Source: Pyropia yezoensis
Taxonomy: Eukaryota > Rhodophyta > Bangiophyceae > Bangiales > Bangiaceae
NCBI GenBank assembly: GCA_009829735.1
Contig: CM020618.1
Coordinates: forward strand, 14,304,568 to 14,368,567
Direction of reading: 5' to 3'
DNA length: 64,000 bases
Shown: positions 13,110 through 23,565 of the stretch, one piece after another
Position numbering within the stretch: position 1 is the first letter of the stretch
Layout of the letters: every line of letters begins with the position of its first letter
Notes under the pieces: model-generated
Databases searched by the model: none
Told to the model about the DNA's origin: nothing
The model's input: the letters and a program-made list of their open reading frames with translations, nothing else
Position numbers and translations under genes: made by a program

Positions 13110-14559
13110 GACACCGACCGCGGCGGCGGCGGAGCACCGACACCGCCGGCGGGGGGCCGCGTGCCCATCTAGCGGGGGGCGCGCGCCCCCGCCCCCGCCG
13201 CCGCCGCCACCCGCCCACGCTGCGCGGGGGAAGGCGCTGGCGTTGACGTTGGCGGCGGCGCGCCCGTGGCGGGGTGTTGCGGACGCCGAGAGCCGGCGGA
13301 CGCGGCGTGCCCCAACCGCAGCCCCCCCCCCCCCCACCACAACACCAGTTGGAGGTGGAGGGGGGCGCGTGCGTGGGGAGAGCGCCCAGCGCAGGGTGGT
13401 GGTGGTGTCTGCGCGCGTCGGCCTCTGCCGTTTCCCTTCCAGGACGCGAGTGGCGGAGGACGGGCTTGCCATTGCCAGCACACACCCGAGACGAGCCCCC
13501 TTCATGTATTTCCACGTCAAAGTGCATACGCCGCCCATTTTCTCAGCTGTCCTTCATGGAGGCTACTTATGATGTGCGAAGTGGGTTGCGTTTTGAGCGT
13601 CCAGGATTGGCGGCGGCAGGTCGACGGAGGGGCGTACCTCACGGCCGTGGTGTCCCCCCCGTACAGGACACTTGCATGGGTGATGGACCCGACTCCCAGG
13701 CAGGCGGCGGGTAAACTTGAACCTCGAAGCACGGAGCACCGCGACAGGTCCCGCAGCGGCCGTCGTGGCAAGCAGGCGGGAGCCGAACGGTGACCCCGCT
13801 TTGTCACCGCTCTTCACGATACGCAGTGGGGTCGCGGCCGCGGCTCAAGTGCAGGCGACCGCCACCGCATCCGTCGGGTCGCTTGACGGAGTTGCAGCTG
13901 GAATGGCAGTTGCAGCGGCGGCGGGGGCGGCGGAGGGGGACGCGCGCGGTGGGGGGGTTGGGGCAGGTGCAGGCAACGGCGGCCGCTGCCGTAAATGTAT
14001 CATCTTGGTGCGGCCCATCGCCTGATTGCCTTGGGTCTCCTCATTGCTCGTATGCTCTTCCGCTGTCCATAGAGCGGCGTTCTGGACTACCTGGGAGAGC
14101 CCAGTCGCTACAAGGTGAATTTCGCCACCACCCAACAGTCGGGCTATCGAAGCCACCAGTCGGCCCACCCTGCGCCACTGTAATAACAGTACGTCCGTTT
14201 TGGTGGATTGCGTTTGGAGCTGCCCTCATGCGTTGCCCTGCCTTCGTCGAGGCCCCGCACGTGCGCTCCGCCCTCGTCCTGCGCCGCCTAAGTGTCCCCC
14301 CGAGCTGCTTGCTGCCGCTGCTGCTACTCCAGCTGCTGCCATTTTCCCGCTAGTTCAAGACAGTGTCGACCGTTATGGATTCGCGCCCGTGTGGCACGAA
14401 GAAGTGCCGAGAGCAGGTCGATCGTTATGGAATCGTAGCCCGTGTAACACGAAGAACTGCCGGGAGCAGGTCAACTGTGTGCCACAAACGTAGTTCACTG
14501 TCGCCCTACTTAGGATTATAGAAAGGATATGCCAACATTTTGCCATCTCAGCATGAACA
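13110..14559. other. Intergenic; upstream region of the BRWD-like gene and of the tRNA-like gene
   Basis: No convincing gene. Frames here are Gly/Ala/Arg-rich near 13110-13450 and then of mixed composition. The part from about 14200 to 14500 is a diverged duplicate, in opposite orientation, of roughly 37200-37500: both contain CCCCCCGAGCTGCT, then GTCGACCGTT, then a CACGAAGA segment before the tRNA-like gene. The duplication therefore includes several hundred bases upstream of that gene. Confidence 0.6.
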
Positions 14560-14680
14560 GCTCTCGTCGTCTAATGGTTAAATTCGATGGCCCGCCCATC
14601 CAGCAAGGATGTTCTCGAGCAAATGGCTTGACGTCTCACGTTGTGGCCGTAACGATGGCGGTTCGATCCCGCCCGGGGGC
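14560..14680 (+). tRNA. Interrupted tRNA-like gene, copy 1 (isotype uncertain, possibly His-GUG)
   Basis: The ends are those of a tRNA. The 5' acceptor strand GCTCTCG pairs with the 3' strand CGGGGGC (two G-U pairs). A T-arm with GGCGG/CCGCC stem and TTCGATC loop lies just before it, a D-arm-like GTCTAATGGTTA follows the 5' acceptor, and a T run comes three to four bases after the end. The span is 121 nt, so about 45-50 nt is extra. The segment TTGTGGC at 14640-14646 equals the anticodon loop of yeast tRNA-His, but its stem has a mismatch in both copies and the nearby D-stem cannot be closed neatly, so the intron position and isotype are not settled. Ectopic introns, including in the D-loop, are known in nuclear tRNA genes of the red alga Cyanidioschyzon. 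A second copy lies at 37031-37151 on the other strand with about five differences, all between the D-arm and position 14637; the T-arm and acceptor are identical. Confidence 0.65.
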
Positions 14681-15867
14681 AAAATTTTTCTATATCGTAC
14701 AGTCGGTGAATACGCACACGCCTCGCATTACCAGACCGCACACTCCACTCTCCCCATTACTCGCCGCCACAGCCGCCACAAAGCTCCGCTCCTCCGAATA
14801 GTATCATCCTCTATGGGTCCTTCCTCATCAATCTGGCCTGGGGCGCTTCCAGCAAGTCACGACGTCTTTGCTGTGCGCCCTACTCACCACCACAATCGTA
14901 AGTTGGCCGCTCACAGTCTAAATAGGCGCCGAGGCTGGCGATGGAAGTGGAATGAGGATGGCAGACCGTTCCGGCCAGGGCGGTACCGAAAGGCAGTTCA
15001 GGCTCCATCATGTGCGACAGAGGCCAAGGCGGGATCATGGGCAGCCGCGTGCAGCAGGCAGCAGGAGCGTCGATGCCGCCGGCGGAGTGGCGGCGGCGCT
15101 TGCGTACGTGCTAGCACCTCTGGGAGGTGTGGCGGGAGAAGGAGGGCCTCCCCGCGTGCGTGATGCGGGGGGCGACTGAGGTGCCAGTGGATGAAGAGCG
15201 CGGGCGACGGGAGGCGACTATTCGAAACCCACCCGAAGCCAACTTTTGTTCCAAAAGTCGTTCATATATTGATATTTCCTGGCATTTTGCACTGTGATCG
15301 AGGTTAGGTGAAAATGTTATCTCAAGGATTCTACATATAGGCTGATGTCCCACGACCTTGCTGCGCTGCGGGCCGCCCGTTAATGTAAAAGGTGCGGCTA
15401 AGATCCATCGAGAGCTCGTCACCAGGTCCCCACGTTAACAGAGAGGTCAAATTCTATTGGCCAGCTGAATCTGGAGTCTCGTAGGTATGTGCATGTCACC
15501 CGAGCCGCTTTTGCACTTGCCAACCTAGCTCCTGGGTGCACGCGCCACGTGGCCACGGATGACCCGTGTGGGTGCGCGCACGCCAGCTGCAGCTGCTCTA
15601 TGGCCGCCCACGCATGCATGCCATTGGCTCCCCCATGCTGCACCTCTCACACCAGTTTTCCGTCTTCCTTTCCTTCGTCGTTCTCCATCTCCGGCTGCCC
15701 CCACCCATTCTTTTCGTCCTTCCTTTCATTCTTCTTTCCTTCCCTTCTATCCCTTCTCCCTCTCTCCCTATCCCGGCTTCCATCTGGTCGCCTTTTCTAT
15801 CCTCTCATCTGGTCGCCTTTCCTCTCTTCCAACCCCGTGTTTCCTCGCGAAGCGGACCCAGGTCCGA
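14681..15867. other. Intergenic with pyrimidine-rich leader of the next gene
   Basis: No gene seen. About 15200-15500 is of more even base composition than the surroundings. From about 15650 to 15860 the plus strand is strongly pyrimidine-rich (C/T with few purines), directly before the start at 15868. The same arrangement precedes most recognised genes here and probably marks transcript leader or core promoter DNA. Confidence 0.5.
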
Positions 15868-18039
15868 ATGGCGCCCAAGCGCAAGGCACCCCACCCTACC
15901 CACCGGCCCCGCTACTGCCTCACCTACGAGGCGGGCAATGCCGCGGGCCCCGCGGTGGCCGTCCCGCTTGGCACAGTGAACAGCAAGGCCGCCGCCATGC
16001 GGTCGGCCCAGGTGGCCATGACGACCCAGTGCCCGTGGGGCGCCGCCTGGGTCAAGCCCCGGGGGTTTGACTTGCACAAGGCGGTCACCCGTGTGGCCGA
16101 CTGCCCCGATGCGGGTCACGTTATCCACGTGGTTGACCCGCTGGGGCTGTACAGCCGCGTGCGCATTGCGTTGGTTGAGGGGGGCGGGGCGCCCCTACAC
16201 AAGCGGCCGGTCCTGCGGCCCGCCGCGAGCGTGGGGCGGGCGGCGTTCGCAGGTGCGGCCACAGGTGCAGTTCTGGTCATGGACTCCGGCGCGGGTGGCG
16301 ACGCGGGGCGTGCGGCGGGGTCGACGCCTTCCGCTGCCAGCGTGACGACGCGGGGAGCGTTTGTGGCGGTGGCGGCCGAGACGGCGACCAGCACGGAGTT
16401 GATCAAGGCAGCGGCGCGGGCGGTGGTCAATGCTGCTGGCGAGCAGGCGGCCAAGACGGCGTCGGCCAAGTCGGCGTCTGCGGCGGGCGCGGTCCAAACT
16501 GTGGTTGCCCCCGAGGCGGCCGCCAAAAGGGCTTCTCGTCGGCACCACGCGGCGGTTGCGACGGGGCGGGTCAAGAAGGAAACTCGAAGGACGGCCAAGC
16601 AGGCAGCATCCGTCGGTGCTGCAAACAGCGAAGCGGCCGGAGCAGCACTCCACAAGTCGAGCGGTGCGTCTTTGAAACAGGCTGCCGCGGCACGTGCCAA
16701 AAAGAACGGAGGGGCGCCCGGCGGGGCGCTTGCCAAGAAGGCTGCCGCAGGGCTGGGTGGCAAGACATGCGGGGCGCACGCCAAGAAGTCTTTCACGGCA
16801 TACTCCATGAAGGCTTCCGCGGCGCTTGCCAAGAAGGCTTCTGCGGTGCCATTCAAAAGGGCCCCAGCGGCACCTGCCAAGAAGGCTCTAGCGGCTGCTA
16901 CCAAGAAGGCTGCAGCAGCGCCTGCCAAGAAGGCAACAGCGGCGCCTAAAAGAAGTGTAGCAGCACGGGTGAAGAGGCCTGCCGCTGCTTCTACCACTTC
17001 AGAGGATGCGGTGGTAGTGTTCGGGTCTTCGTCTACGCAGAGTCCCGCCACACCGACTGAGCGGGTAATCACCCTTTCCGTGGCACCCGCCATCGCGGGC
17101 GCCCCTCCCCCCCTGCGGGACGTCTACGTCCTCAGTGTCGAGGTGGGGGACCCGTCCACCCGCCTCCGCACGGCGGTGGTCGGCGTTGTGGAGTCTCGCA
17201 CCGCCGCGCTGGCGGTCGCAGCCACCGCTGCGACGGCCCACTCCCCCTGGGGCGCCGCCTGGGCGGCCGCCCCCGCCGCGTTCGCAGTCCATAACGTCGC
17301 GCGCGAGCCCAGTGTCGTCACTGACGGCGCCGCGCTGGTCGACCTCCTCACCCGCGACGGCTTCTACTTTCACGCCCGCGCACGGCGGCTGCGGCTCGAC
17401 CTGGCCAAGGCCGCGCCGGCCGCGACGGCCGACGCGACAGGCGCGCCCACCACTGTCTACGTCCTCACCGCGGAGGAGGGGGAGCCCGGCTTGCCCGCCG
17501 AGTCGACGGTAGTGGCGGTGGTGGTGTCGGCCACCGCGGCGGTGGCTGCCGCAGACGTGGCCATGGCCGCGTCGTCACGGGTGGGCGGCCTGTGGAGAAA
17601 CGCGGCGGTCGGCTGGGCGGCGCACCGCCGGCCGACCGCCGCGGCGGTGCATGATGGGGAAACACTCGCCGAGGCCCGCGTCGTGAGCGGCGAGTATGCA
17701 AGGGTGTGGGTGGCGGTGTGTACCACCGCGGCAGCCGCCGCCGCGGCTGCCGTGGCCGCAGCCGACGACGAAGACGTGGCGGCGATGGCCGCAGCCGCGG
17801 CCGGCGGCCGCGGCGGCAGCTGGGCGGCGGCGCCCGCACCAGGCGCGGCGGCCGCCGCGCTGGCCGCCCAGGCGGCAGACGCGCCCGCTGCTGGTACTGG
17901 CCCCGCGACCGGCGGCTATCCCCCTGAACTCGTCTGGGCGGGGCGGAGCTCGTCGTCATCATCGCCATCGGCGGGCGACGGCGGCTGGGGGTGCTCGTCC
18001 TCTTCGGGAGGCCAGTGCTGGGGGGCGACGCACTACTGA
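15868..18039 (+). CDS. Three-copy novel domain protein with histone-H1-like Ala/Lys tail region
   Basis: A 723-residue protein that I do not recognise as a family. It has three diverged copies of a ~90-residue unit, at residues 16-104, 420-510 and 531-617. Each starts with a strand of the type Y-[CV]-L-[TS]-x-E-x-G, then an Ala-rich helix; copies 1 and 2 share PWGAAW, and each ends in a basic/hydrophobic strand (SRVRIALVE, RRLRLDL, RVWVAVC). Copies 1 and 2 are separated by about 310 residues rich in Ala and Lys with many KKA and AKK steps, the composition of histone H1 tails or algal DNA-condensing proteins. The tail is Gly/Ser-rich. No transmembrane segment or signal peptide is seen; MAPKRK is a nuclear-type basic start. 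A DNA-bound or chromatin role is inferred from composition only. The start is ATGG after a pyrimidine-rich leader; the reading frame is open well upstream, so the leader marks the start. Confidence 0.75.
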   Translation: MAPKRKAPHPTHRPRYCLTYEAGNAAGPAVAVPLGTVNSKAAAMRSAQVAMTTQCPWGAAWVKPRGFDLHKAVTRVADCPDAGHVIHVVDPLGLYSRVRIALVEGGGAPLHKRPVLRPAASVGRAAFAGAATGAVLVMDSGAGGDAGRAAGSTPSAASVTTRGAFVAVAAETATSTELIKAAARAVVNAAGEQAAKTASAKSASAAGAVQTVVAPEAAAKRASRRHHAAVATGRVKKETRRTAKQAASVGAANSEAAGAALHKSSGASLKQAAAARAKKNGGAPGGALAKKAAAGLGGKTCGAHAKKSFTAYSMKASAALAKKASAVPFKRAPAAPAKKALAAATKKAAAAPAKKATAAPKRSVAARVKRPAAASTTSEDAVVVFGSSSTQSPATPTERVITLSVAPAIAGAPPPLRDVYVLSVEVGDPSTRLRTAVVGVVESRTAALAVAATAATAHSPWGAAWAAAPAAFAVHNVAREPSVVTDGAALVDLLTRDGFYFHARARRLRLDLAKAAPAATADATGAPTTVYVLTAEEGEPGLPAESTVVAVVVSATAAVAAADVAMAASSRVGGLWRNAAVGWAAHRRPTAAAVHDGETLAEARVVSGEYARVWVAVCTTAAAAAAAAVAAADDEDVAAMAAAAAGGRGGSWAAAPAPGAAAAALAAQAADAPAAGTGPATGGYPPELVWAGRSSSSSSPSAGDGGWGCSSSSGGQCWGATHY

Positions 18040-18356
18040 GCAGCCCCTGGCTCCCAGAGGGCATCGTACGGCGGGGGGGCGGGGGGGCGCCGCATGGCTC
18101 CTGCACGGGGGCTGGCGGCCCACCAACGAGGCGGCGCACCTGGCCCTTCTCCCCTCTCCCGCCCACGTTCCTCTGTCTCCCTCTCCCCGTCCGGCCTCTC
18201 CTCCGCCGGACGCTTGTCTCCCTCCACGTTGCCCCTTTCGTCGACCCGCGCCCTCCTACCCTCCTCCCCTCTCAACCCTCCCACCCCCCTTCCCCCTTCC
18301 CTGGCACCCCTTGCTCCCAAACTACTTTGCCCATCTCGCCCTTCCAGTCTTCCATC

Positions 18357-18749
18357 ATGGTGTGGGTTCCCCCACGGCCCATTTGTGCTCCGCCCCCCGC
18401 TCCCGCGCCGCTTGACGCTGACACGTACTCGTCCCGTGAAAACTGTGGCGGTGATGACGGTGGCGGTGATAGCGGCGGTGGAAGCTTCGAAGACGCCGGG
18501 AGCAGCAGAAGCGGTAGTGGCGGCTTCCTCCGAACCGTAGCCCCTCCCCCTCCCACCCCCTCGGCTGCGACTACTGGTGCCCTTTCTGCCCCCTTTCGCC
18601 ACCACGCCTACGCCCCAAGTCACATGCGGCACGCCTACGAGTCACGCCCCCAACGGTGGGCACCGAGGTGCCTGTCCTTCTCTCTCCTCACCCCTACGCT
18701 GCCCCCTTTTGGTTTCTTATTTGCCTCGCTATTGTTGTCCGATGACTGA
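18357..18749 (+). CDS. Hypothetical small protein (doubtful)
   Basis: A 130-residue frame starting MVWVPPRPIC. It has a Gly/Asp/Ser-rich middle and a hydrophobic C-terminal stretch of about 18 residues. It matches no family I know. Its main support is its setting: an ATGG start straight after about 180 bases of pyrimidine-rich sequence, the same leader style as the well-supported genes nearby. It could equally be a first exon or chance. Confidence 0.3.
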   Translation: MVWVPPRPICAPPPAPAPLDADTYSSRENCGGDDGGGDSGGGSFEDAGSSRSGSGGFLRTVAPPPPTPSAATTGALSAPFRHHAYAPSHMRHAYESRPQRWAPRCLSFSLLTPTLPPFGFLFASLLLSDD

Positions 18750-20206
18750 TGTCTCCCCGCTGCTTGGCGCAGTGTAGGGCCCATGCTTGCGCCCCCTGCC
18801 CCCTGTTTCGCGGCTGTGCCTCCTCGCCCCCCCCTGGAACACCCCCTCTGCACACCTCCTTCCCTCCCACCACCCCCTACCCCTGCAGCAGCTACCGTCC
18901 TTGGACGCAAGCGTCCGTGCGTACCCACCTTCCCTCACTGGGGGGGCGCGGGGATGGGCATGGGAACCGACCCGCCACCACCCACTATAATTCCGTCTCT
19001 GTACGTGTGTGGATGGTGTTGGCGTTGGGACCCCCCCCCTCACCCCCTCTGGCCACGTGAAGCCGAAAGGCTTTGCGATTGGTGGTGTACCAACTGGTTG
19101 CGACTGGGAGTGTTCCCTGGACGTCAGTCCAGTGTGTAAAGGGTCCTACATGACATTCCGCGACCACAGACAAATGCTCTCCCACCTTGAGCGACCCTGC
19201 TATCGACGCCCAATTGAGGGGATGCGTCGGTCCATGCCGCCATGGGACGGCGAGACACCTAGGGACTGTGTGTGTGTGTGTACAAACCTGTCTCCGACCT
19301 TGGCGTGGGAGCCGGCGACCGCGGTCCTCCGACCGACCAGGCGCGCGCCCGTTGCGCAGCGCCATTTCGGCTGCGCCACCCCTGCGTGGCCGCCGTGTGG
19401 CCACCGCGAGCGCTGCGGGTGGGGGCGCCCGTCAGAGGAAGAAGCGGGGTGCGTCGGCGTGGGGTTGGGGACGAGCTAGGAGCGGCGCACGTGCTGGTGT
19501 GGGTCTGCAATACGCCACAGGTCCTGCGTGACCGCTTCGATGATCAAGACGTCTTGAAGGAAGCAGGGACAGGTCCTGAACACGCTCGGTAGACACATAC
19601 GTACTGTACTGTATACGCCATGGAACAAGTCTCCGTGAGAGGCCAGGGCCAGATAATAGGCCAGGGTATGTACGTATGTGCATTCACGAAAGCGCTCGAC
19701 CGTTCCTGCAGTAAATGCGCTGTTTGCGTCTGTTTATATATAATTAGGACTCCCTCGTAGGCCTTCTCGCCCACTTCTGCGGCGTCACCCATGCCGCGCA
19801 CGCATCATTCCACACTCGCTCGTGAAAAAACCACACACACACACATCCCGGTCTTGGCCGCCATCGTCGCCACGTCCGCCTCGCCGCCAGCCTTGGTCCC
19901 TGTCACGCAACCAAAAGAGTCAGACAGCACAGGCACAGTCACAATCAATCCGCGGCACCAAGAAGCACGGCGTCGCCCGCACACACTGACAAACAGTGGG
20001 GAGCACGTGACGCTCTGCTCGACAACCACCACGTGACGCGGCAAAAAGGGCGCAGCGACGATGCATACAAGGGCGGGGGTGGGGGGGAGGGGGGTGGGGG
20101 GGGGCGGGAGAAGGGGAGGCAGGTAGAGGCTGCAGGCGCAGCCTCAACCACAAGCCACCACAGTGCCGGCACGCAAGGGGGGGGGTCATCCGGAGGGTCA
20201 ACCCCC
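18750..20206. other. Intergenic, no gene seen
   Basis: Frames in this stretch lack recognisable domains. There are short GT/CA microsatellites near 19266-19280 and 19829-19844, and a less G+C-rich patch at 19580-19760 containing TATATATAA. The last part, 20070-20110, is a G-rich run next to the 3' end of CDC20 and may hold its terminator region. Confidence 0.5.
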
Positions 20207-22084
20207 TTACCGGATGCAGCGGCTGCCCGACAGCGCCTTCTTCCCGTCCTTGACCCCCCGGGTGGCCGTCGTGCCCGGCGCAGCCGGCGCGGGCGCGTCG
20301 CCACCCTCGCCCGCAAAGACGTTCCAGAAGCGGAGCGTCTCGTCGGCCGCCCCCGACACGACCGTCTGCCCATCCGGGCTGAGCGCGGTGTGGAGGACGC
20401 GGGAGGTGTGGCCGCGGAGCTCGGCCATCCGCGTCAGCGACGGGTACTTCCACAGGGTGAGCTGGTTTTGGGAAAACCCGTGCGACGTCAGCAGCTCCTT
20501 GTCCGCGGGGTTCCAAACGATGGAGCACACCTGCGACCGCGTGTCAACAGCGTTGAGGCACACGCCCGACGCGGCGTTCCAGAACCGCAGGTGCCGGTCC
20601 GCCGTGCCGCCGCCCGTGGCGAGGAGGTTGGTCTGCCACGGGCACCACGCCAGCGCCTTGACCGCCGCCGTGTGGGCGGTGAGGACGTGGCGGGGCGCCT
20701 GCGTCGGCACCGTGCCCGACGCGGCGGTGGTGGCGGAGCCGCCCCCCGACGCCGCCGCGTCCCACACGCACAGCAGGTTGTCGTTGCCGCCCGACGCGAG
20801 CTGCGACCCATTGGGGCTCCACTTGAGCCCACACACCTCCTGCGTGTGCGCCGCGAGCGTCGCGGTGTGGTGCGCCGCAATGCGGACGTCGTGGTGGTGG
20901 ATGGCCGCGTCACGCGAGCCCGACGACAGCACGGGGCCGTTCCAGGCGAGCGCGCCGACGCGGCCCGCGTGGGAGCGCATCGTCCGGAGGCGGGTGAGCT
21001 TATCCGCGTCCCAGATCTGCACCTCAGCCGAGTTGGTGCCCACCGCCAGGTAGTTGCCCTCGGCAATCCACGACACGGACGTCACATAGTCATCGGCGCC
21101 CGTCGACGTGCGGCACAGCTCCTCAATCGTGCCCGTCCCGGCATTCCACAGGTACACCGTATCGCGGAGGGCGACGGCCAGGATGTTGGACGCGTTCCAG
21201 TCGAGCAGGTTGAGGTAGTAGTCGTCGAGCATCTCAGGCGCGTCGAGCACCTTGGACGGCACCGACGGCACGTGGCGGAACGCCTTGCGCCGCGACACTC
21301 CCGGGCCAGAGGCCGCCGAGTAGAGGACGCGCGTCGAGTTGACGTACCCGTCCCGGGGGGCGGGGGCCTTGCCCTTGAACGCAAGGATCTTGGACGCGGC
21401 CGCCGCCGCCGACGTTGCCGCCACCGGCGCGTCGGCGCCCGCCGAGGCGGGCGCCGCCGCGGCCGCGGCCGCGGGTGCGGCGCCGGCGGCCGGCGCGTCG
21501 GTCATGGACTCGTCGCTGTCCGAGTCGACGCCGTCATTCGAGGCGGCCGCCTCGAGGAGGGACGACGCCAGCGCCATGTCGTAGTTGCGCGACGACGTGC
21601 ACCCGTCGCGGTCCGCGTCGCTGTCCGACGACGCGGCGCCGTCCTCCATCGCCGACGCCGCGGCAGCGGCGGCGGCGGCAGCGGCGGCGGCAGCAGCAGC
21701 CGCGGCGACAGCAGCAGCAGCGGGGGTGGTGGTGGCGCCCTCCTCGTCATCCCCGTTCTCCTTACCCCCAAAGTTGAGGGCCAGACGGCCCATGTCCATC
21801 GACATGCCTGACCGGCAGGGGATGAAGCGGTCACCGCCGGCGGATGGCGTCTTGGGCTTCCCCACCGACTTGGGCGTCCGCGGCCGCGAGCGGCGGCCAC
21901 CCCCCCCGCGGCCGGGGGTGGTCGGCGCAATGTTGGCGGCACTAGAGGAGCGCTCGGTGAGCGCGGCGGCGGCGGCAGCCTCGGCGGCCTTGCGCTCCCA
22001 GCGGGTGGGAGGCGCGCCGGGGAGGGCGCTGGTAAAGTTGTGGAACTCGTCGACGGGGGCGATGGAGCCACCAAACAGAGCCAT
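20207..22084 (-). CDS. CDC20: CDC20, activator of the anaphase-promoting complex
   Basis: A 625-residue CDC20/Fizzy protein. CDC20 recruits mitotic substrates to the APC/C ubiquitin ligase and is held by the spindle checkpoint. All family signatures are present: the C-box DRFIPCR (residues 85-91), a KEN box at 108-110, a Mad2-interaction motif KILAFKGK (from 232), seven WD40 repeats with the conserved blocks VYLWNAGTG, EGNYLAVGTNSAEVQIWD, GSRDAAIHHHDVR, QEVCGLKWSPNG and GHTSRVL, and the C-terminal Ile-Arg tail (RCIR) that docks on the APC/C. The family is usually 450-500 residues; the extra length is an Ala/Ser/Asp-rich insert between KEN and the Mad2 motif. The frame stays open upstream of MALFGGS, but that part encodes a Leu/Pro/Phe-rich string from the pyrimidine leader and is not taken as coding. 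No introns. It is divergent from the CSE1 gene. Confidence 0.97.
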   Translation of the reverse strand: MALFGGSIAPVDEFHNFTSALPGAPPTRWERKAAEAAAAAALTERSSSAANIAPTTPGRGGGGRRSRPRTPKSVGKPKTPSAGGDRFIPCRSGMSMDMGRLALNFGGKENGDDEEGATTTPAAAAVAAAAAAAAAAAAAAAAASAMEDGAASSDSDADRDGCTSSRNYDMALASSLLEAAASNDGVDSDSDESMTDAPAAGAAPAAAAAAAPASAGADAPVAATSAAAAASKILAFKGKAPAPRDGYVNSTRVLYSAASGPGVSRRKAFRHVPSVPSKVLDAPEMLDDYYLNLLDWNASNILAVALRDTVYLWNAGTGTIEELCRTSTGADDYVTSVSWIAEGNYLAVGTNSAEVQIWDADKLTRLRTMRSHAGRVGALAWNGPVLSSGSRDAAIHHHDVRIAAHHTATLAAHTQEVCGLKWSPNGSQLASGGNDNLLCVWDAAASGGGSATTAASGTVPTQAPRHVLTAHTAAVKALAWCPWQTNLLATGGGTADRHLRFWNAASGVCLNAVDTRSQVCSIVWNPADKELLTSHGFSQNQLTLWKYPSLTRMAELRGHTSRVLHTALSPDGQTVVSGAADETLRFWNVFAGEGGDAPAPAAPGTTATRGVKDGKKALSGSRCIR

Positions 22085-23565
22085 CCTGAGGGAGGGGGGG
22101 TGGGAAACGGAGGGGGAGCAAAAAAGAAGCGGGAAGAGCACGGGGTAGCAGAAACGAGCAAGAACAAGCAAGCAAGCAGGGAGAGGGCAGCAAAGAAGGA
22201 CAAGAAGAAAGAAGGCAAGCAGAAAAAAGACAGGGAGAAGCGGGGTTATGCGGGCAAGGAGAGCGACGGCAACCACAGGCGACGGGGCGGGCGGCGGCGG
22301 AACAGGCGGGGATTATCGGTCACGCGAAGAATGGTGGCGGCGGGCGGGCACGGACACGGACAGCGGGCGCAGGCGGGCGGCGATGATGCGGAACGATGAA
22401 AGCGGGTGGCGTCGAGGCGAGCGATGAGCGTTGGTACACAAGGTGCGTGTGAAGAAAGAAGGGAAGCGGACGTGGCGGAAAGGGGAGGGGCACGGGTGCC
22501 GTCTGTTTTATACCACGCGGCACGACCACGGCGGGGGGAGCGGCGCGCCAGCCGCGCCAGCCCCGCGGTGCGCGCCTCGCACGTGACGCGGCGGGGGGCG
22601 GCCAGCTGGCAGTGGGACAGCCCCACCCCCCCCTCTCGCCCAAGCGGGCGCAGGACACACAGCCCCCTGCGCAGGCGCGGGAGAGCGGCGGGTGGCGCGG
22701 GAGGGGATGGATGATGGCGCGGCGGGAAACGACGCCAGCCCGCCAGGGAGCTCCGAGTCCCTCTGGAGGGTGAGCGTCGTCATACTCAACCCCCCCCCTG
22801 GCAGAGGCCGCAGACAGGGGTGGCGTCGACCGTTGCGTCCCGCCGGCGGCGCTCGGCGCGCTGCTGCGCGAGCCGCACCACGCCTGGCCGGCGCTGGCGC
22901 CAAGCGGCGGCCCGTTTCATTGGGCGACGCCCCGCCTCGCTGCAGCGTCGCCCGATTGCACCAACGATGCGCCCGTTGCGGCGGCGGACTTGCTGTAGGG
23001 AGAGGTCGCGTCCGCCAAGAAATTATTACACTAAATTTATAACAATTTCCTACCGATCTTCGATCGCTCGAATGGCGTACGTGCAGAGTTCGGGATTTTT
23101 CAAACCGGGGCGGGACGCTCGCCGCGTGTGCTGATTCAAAAAAAAAGTAGATGGGGTCGGCATGACACCACCCCTCCCAAACCATTCCGCCCGCGTCCCA
23201 AAACGCTCCGCTCCCCCCTCCTCCGTGCGTCGTGCCCCATCCTAGTGGTCTCGCCCACGCCAAGAGGCTCCCTCGAGCAGAGCGGGGCCGCCGGTCGGCA
23301 CCCGCAGCCACCGCCGCCGCGCCGCGATCGTCGCCCCCGCCGTCGTCCTCGCCCATAGGTACTGCCGGCTCGGACAGAGCAGACCCCGCTTCCACTTCCA
23401 GCCCCACTCCCCTCCCCCCTCCTCCCCGCCTGACTCCCCCCCGTCCCTTCCTCCTTCCTCCCTCTCTCCCCTGCCCTGCCGTTCCCTCCCCCCCCCCCCC
23501 CCCCCCCCTCCCGCATCCTTCGCCCAACCCCCCGCCCGACGCTGCGCGCGGTGGGAGTCGCCGTC
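22085..23565. promoter_or_regulatory. Shared divergent upstream region of CDC20 and CSE1
   Basis: A 1.48-kb gap between two genes read away from each other. Both ends carry pyrimidine-rich leaders when read on the gene's strand (22085-22240 on minus, 23390-23520 on plus). A clear A+T-rich patch, AAATTATTACACTAAATTT, lies at 23021-23039 in otherwise G+C-rich DNA. No coding frame inside is convincing. That it acts as a two-way promoter is inferred from position. Confidence 0.4.

Noticed and set aside
14651-14680. tRNA-Val reading with anticodon CAC/AAC at about 14636
   Set aside because: The A/C difference between copies tempted this reading, but no anticodon stem forms around it and the variable loop would vanish.
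20033-21811. Long plus-strand frame opposite CDC20
   Set aside because: Arg/Gly-rich antisense shadow; the minus strand encodes a complete CDC20.
22085-22276. N-terminal extension of CDC20 (Leu/Phe/Pro-rich)
   Set aside because: It is the translated pyrimidine-rich leader; the CDC20 family starts near MALFGG and no signal or membrane segment is expected.
23551-23565. Five-codon extension of CSE1
   Set aside because: It would start at GTG; the first ATG gives a normal family start.
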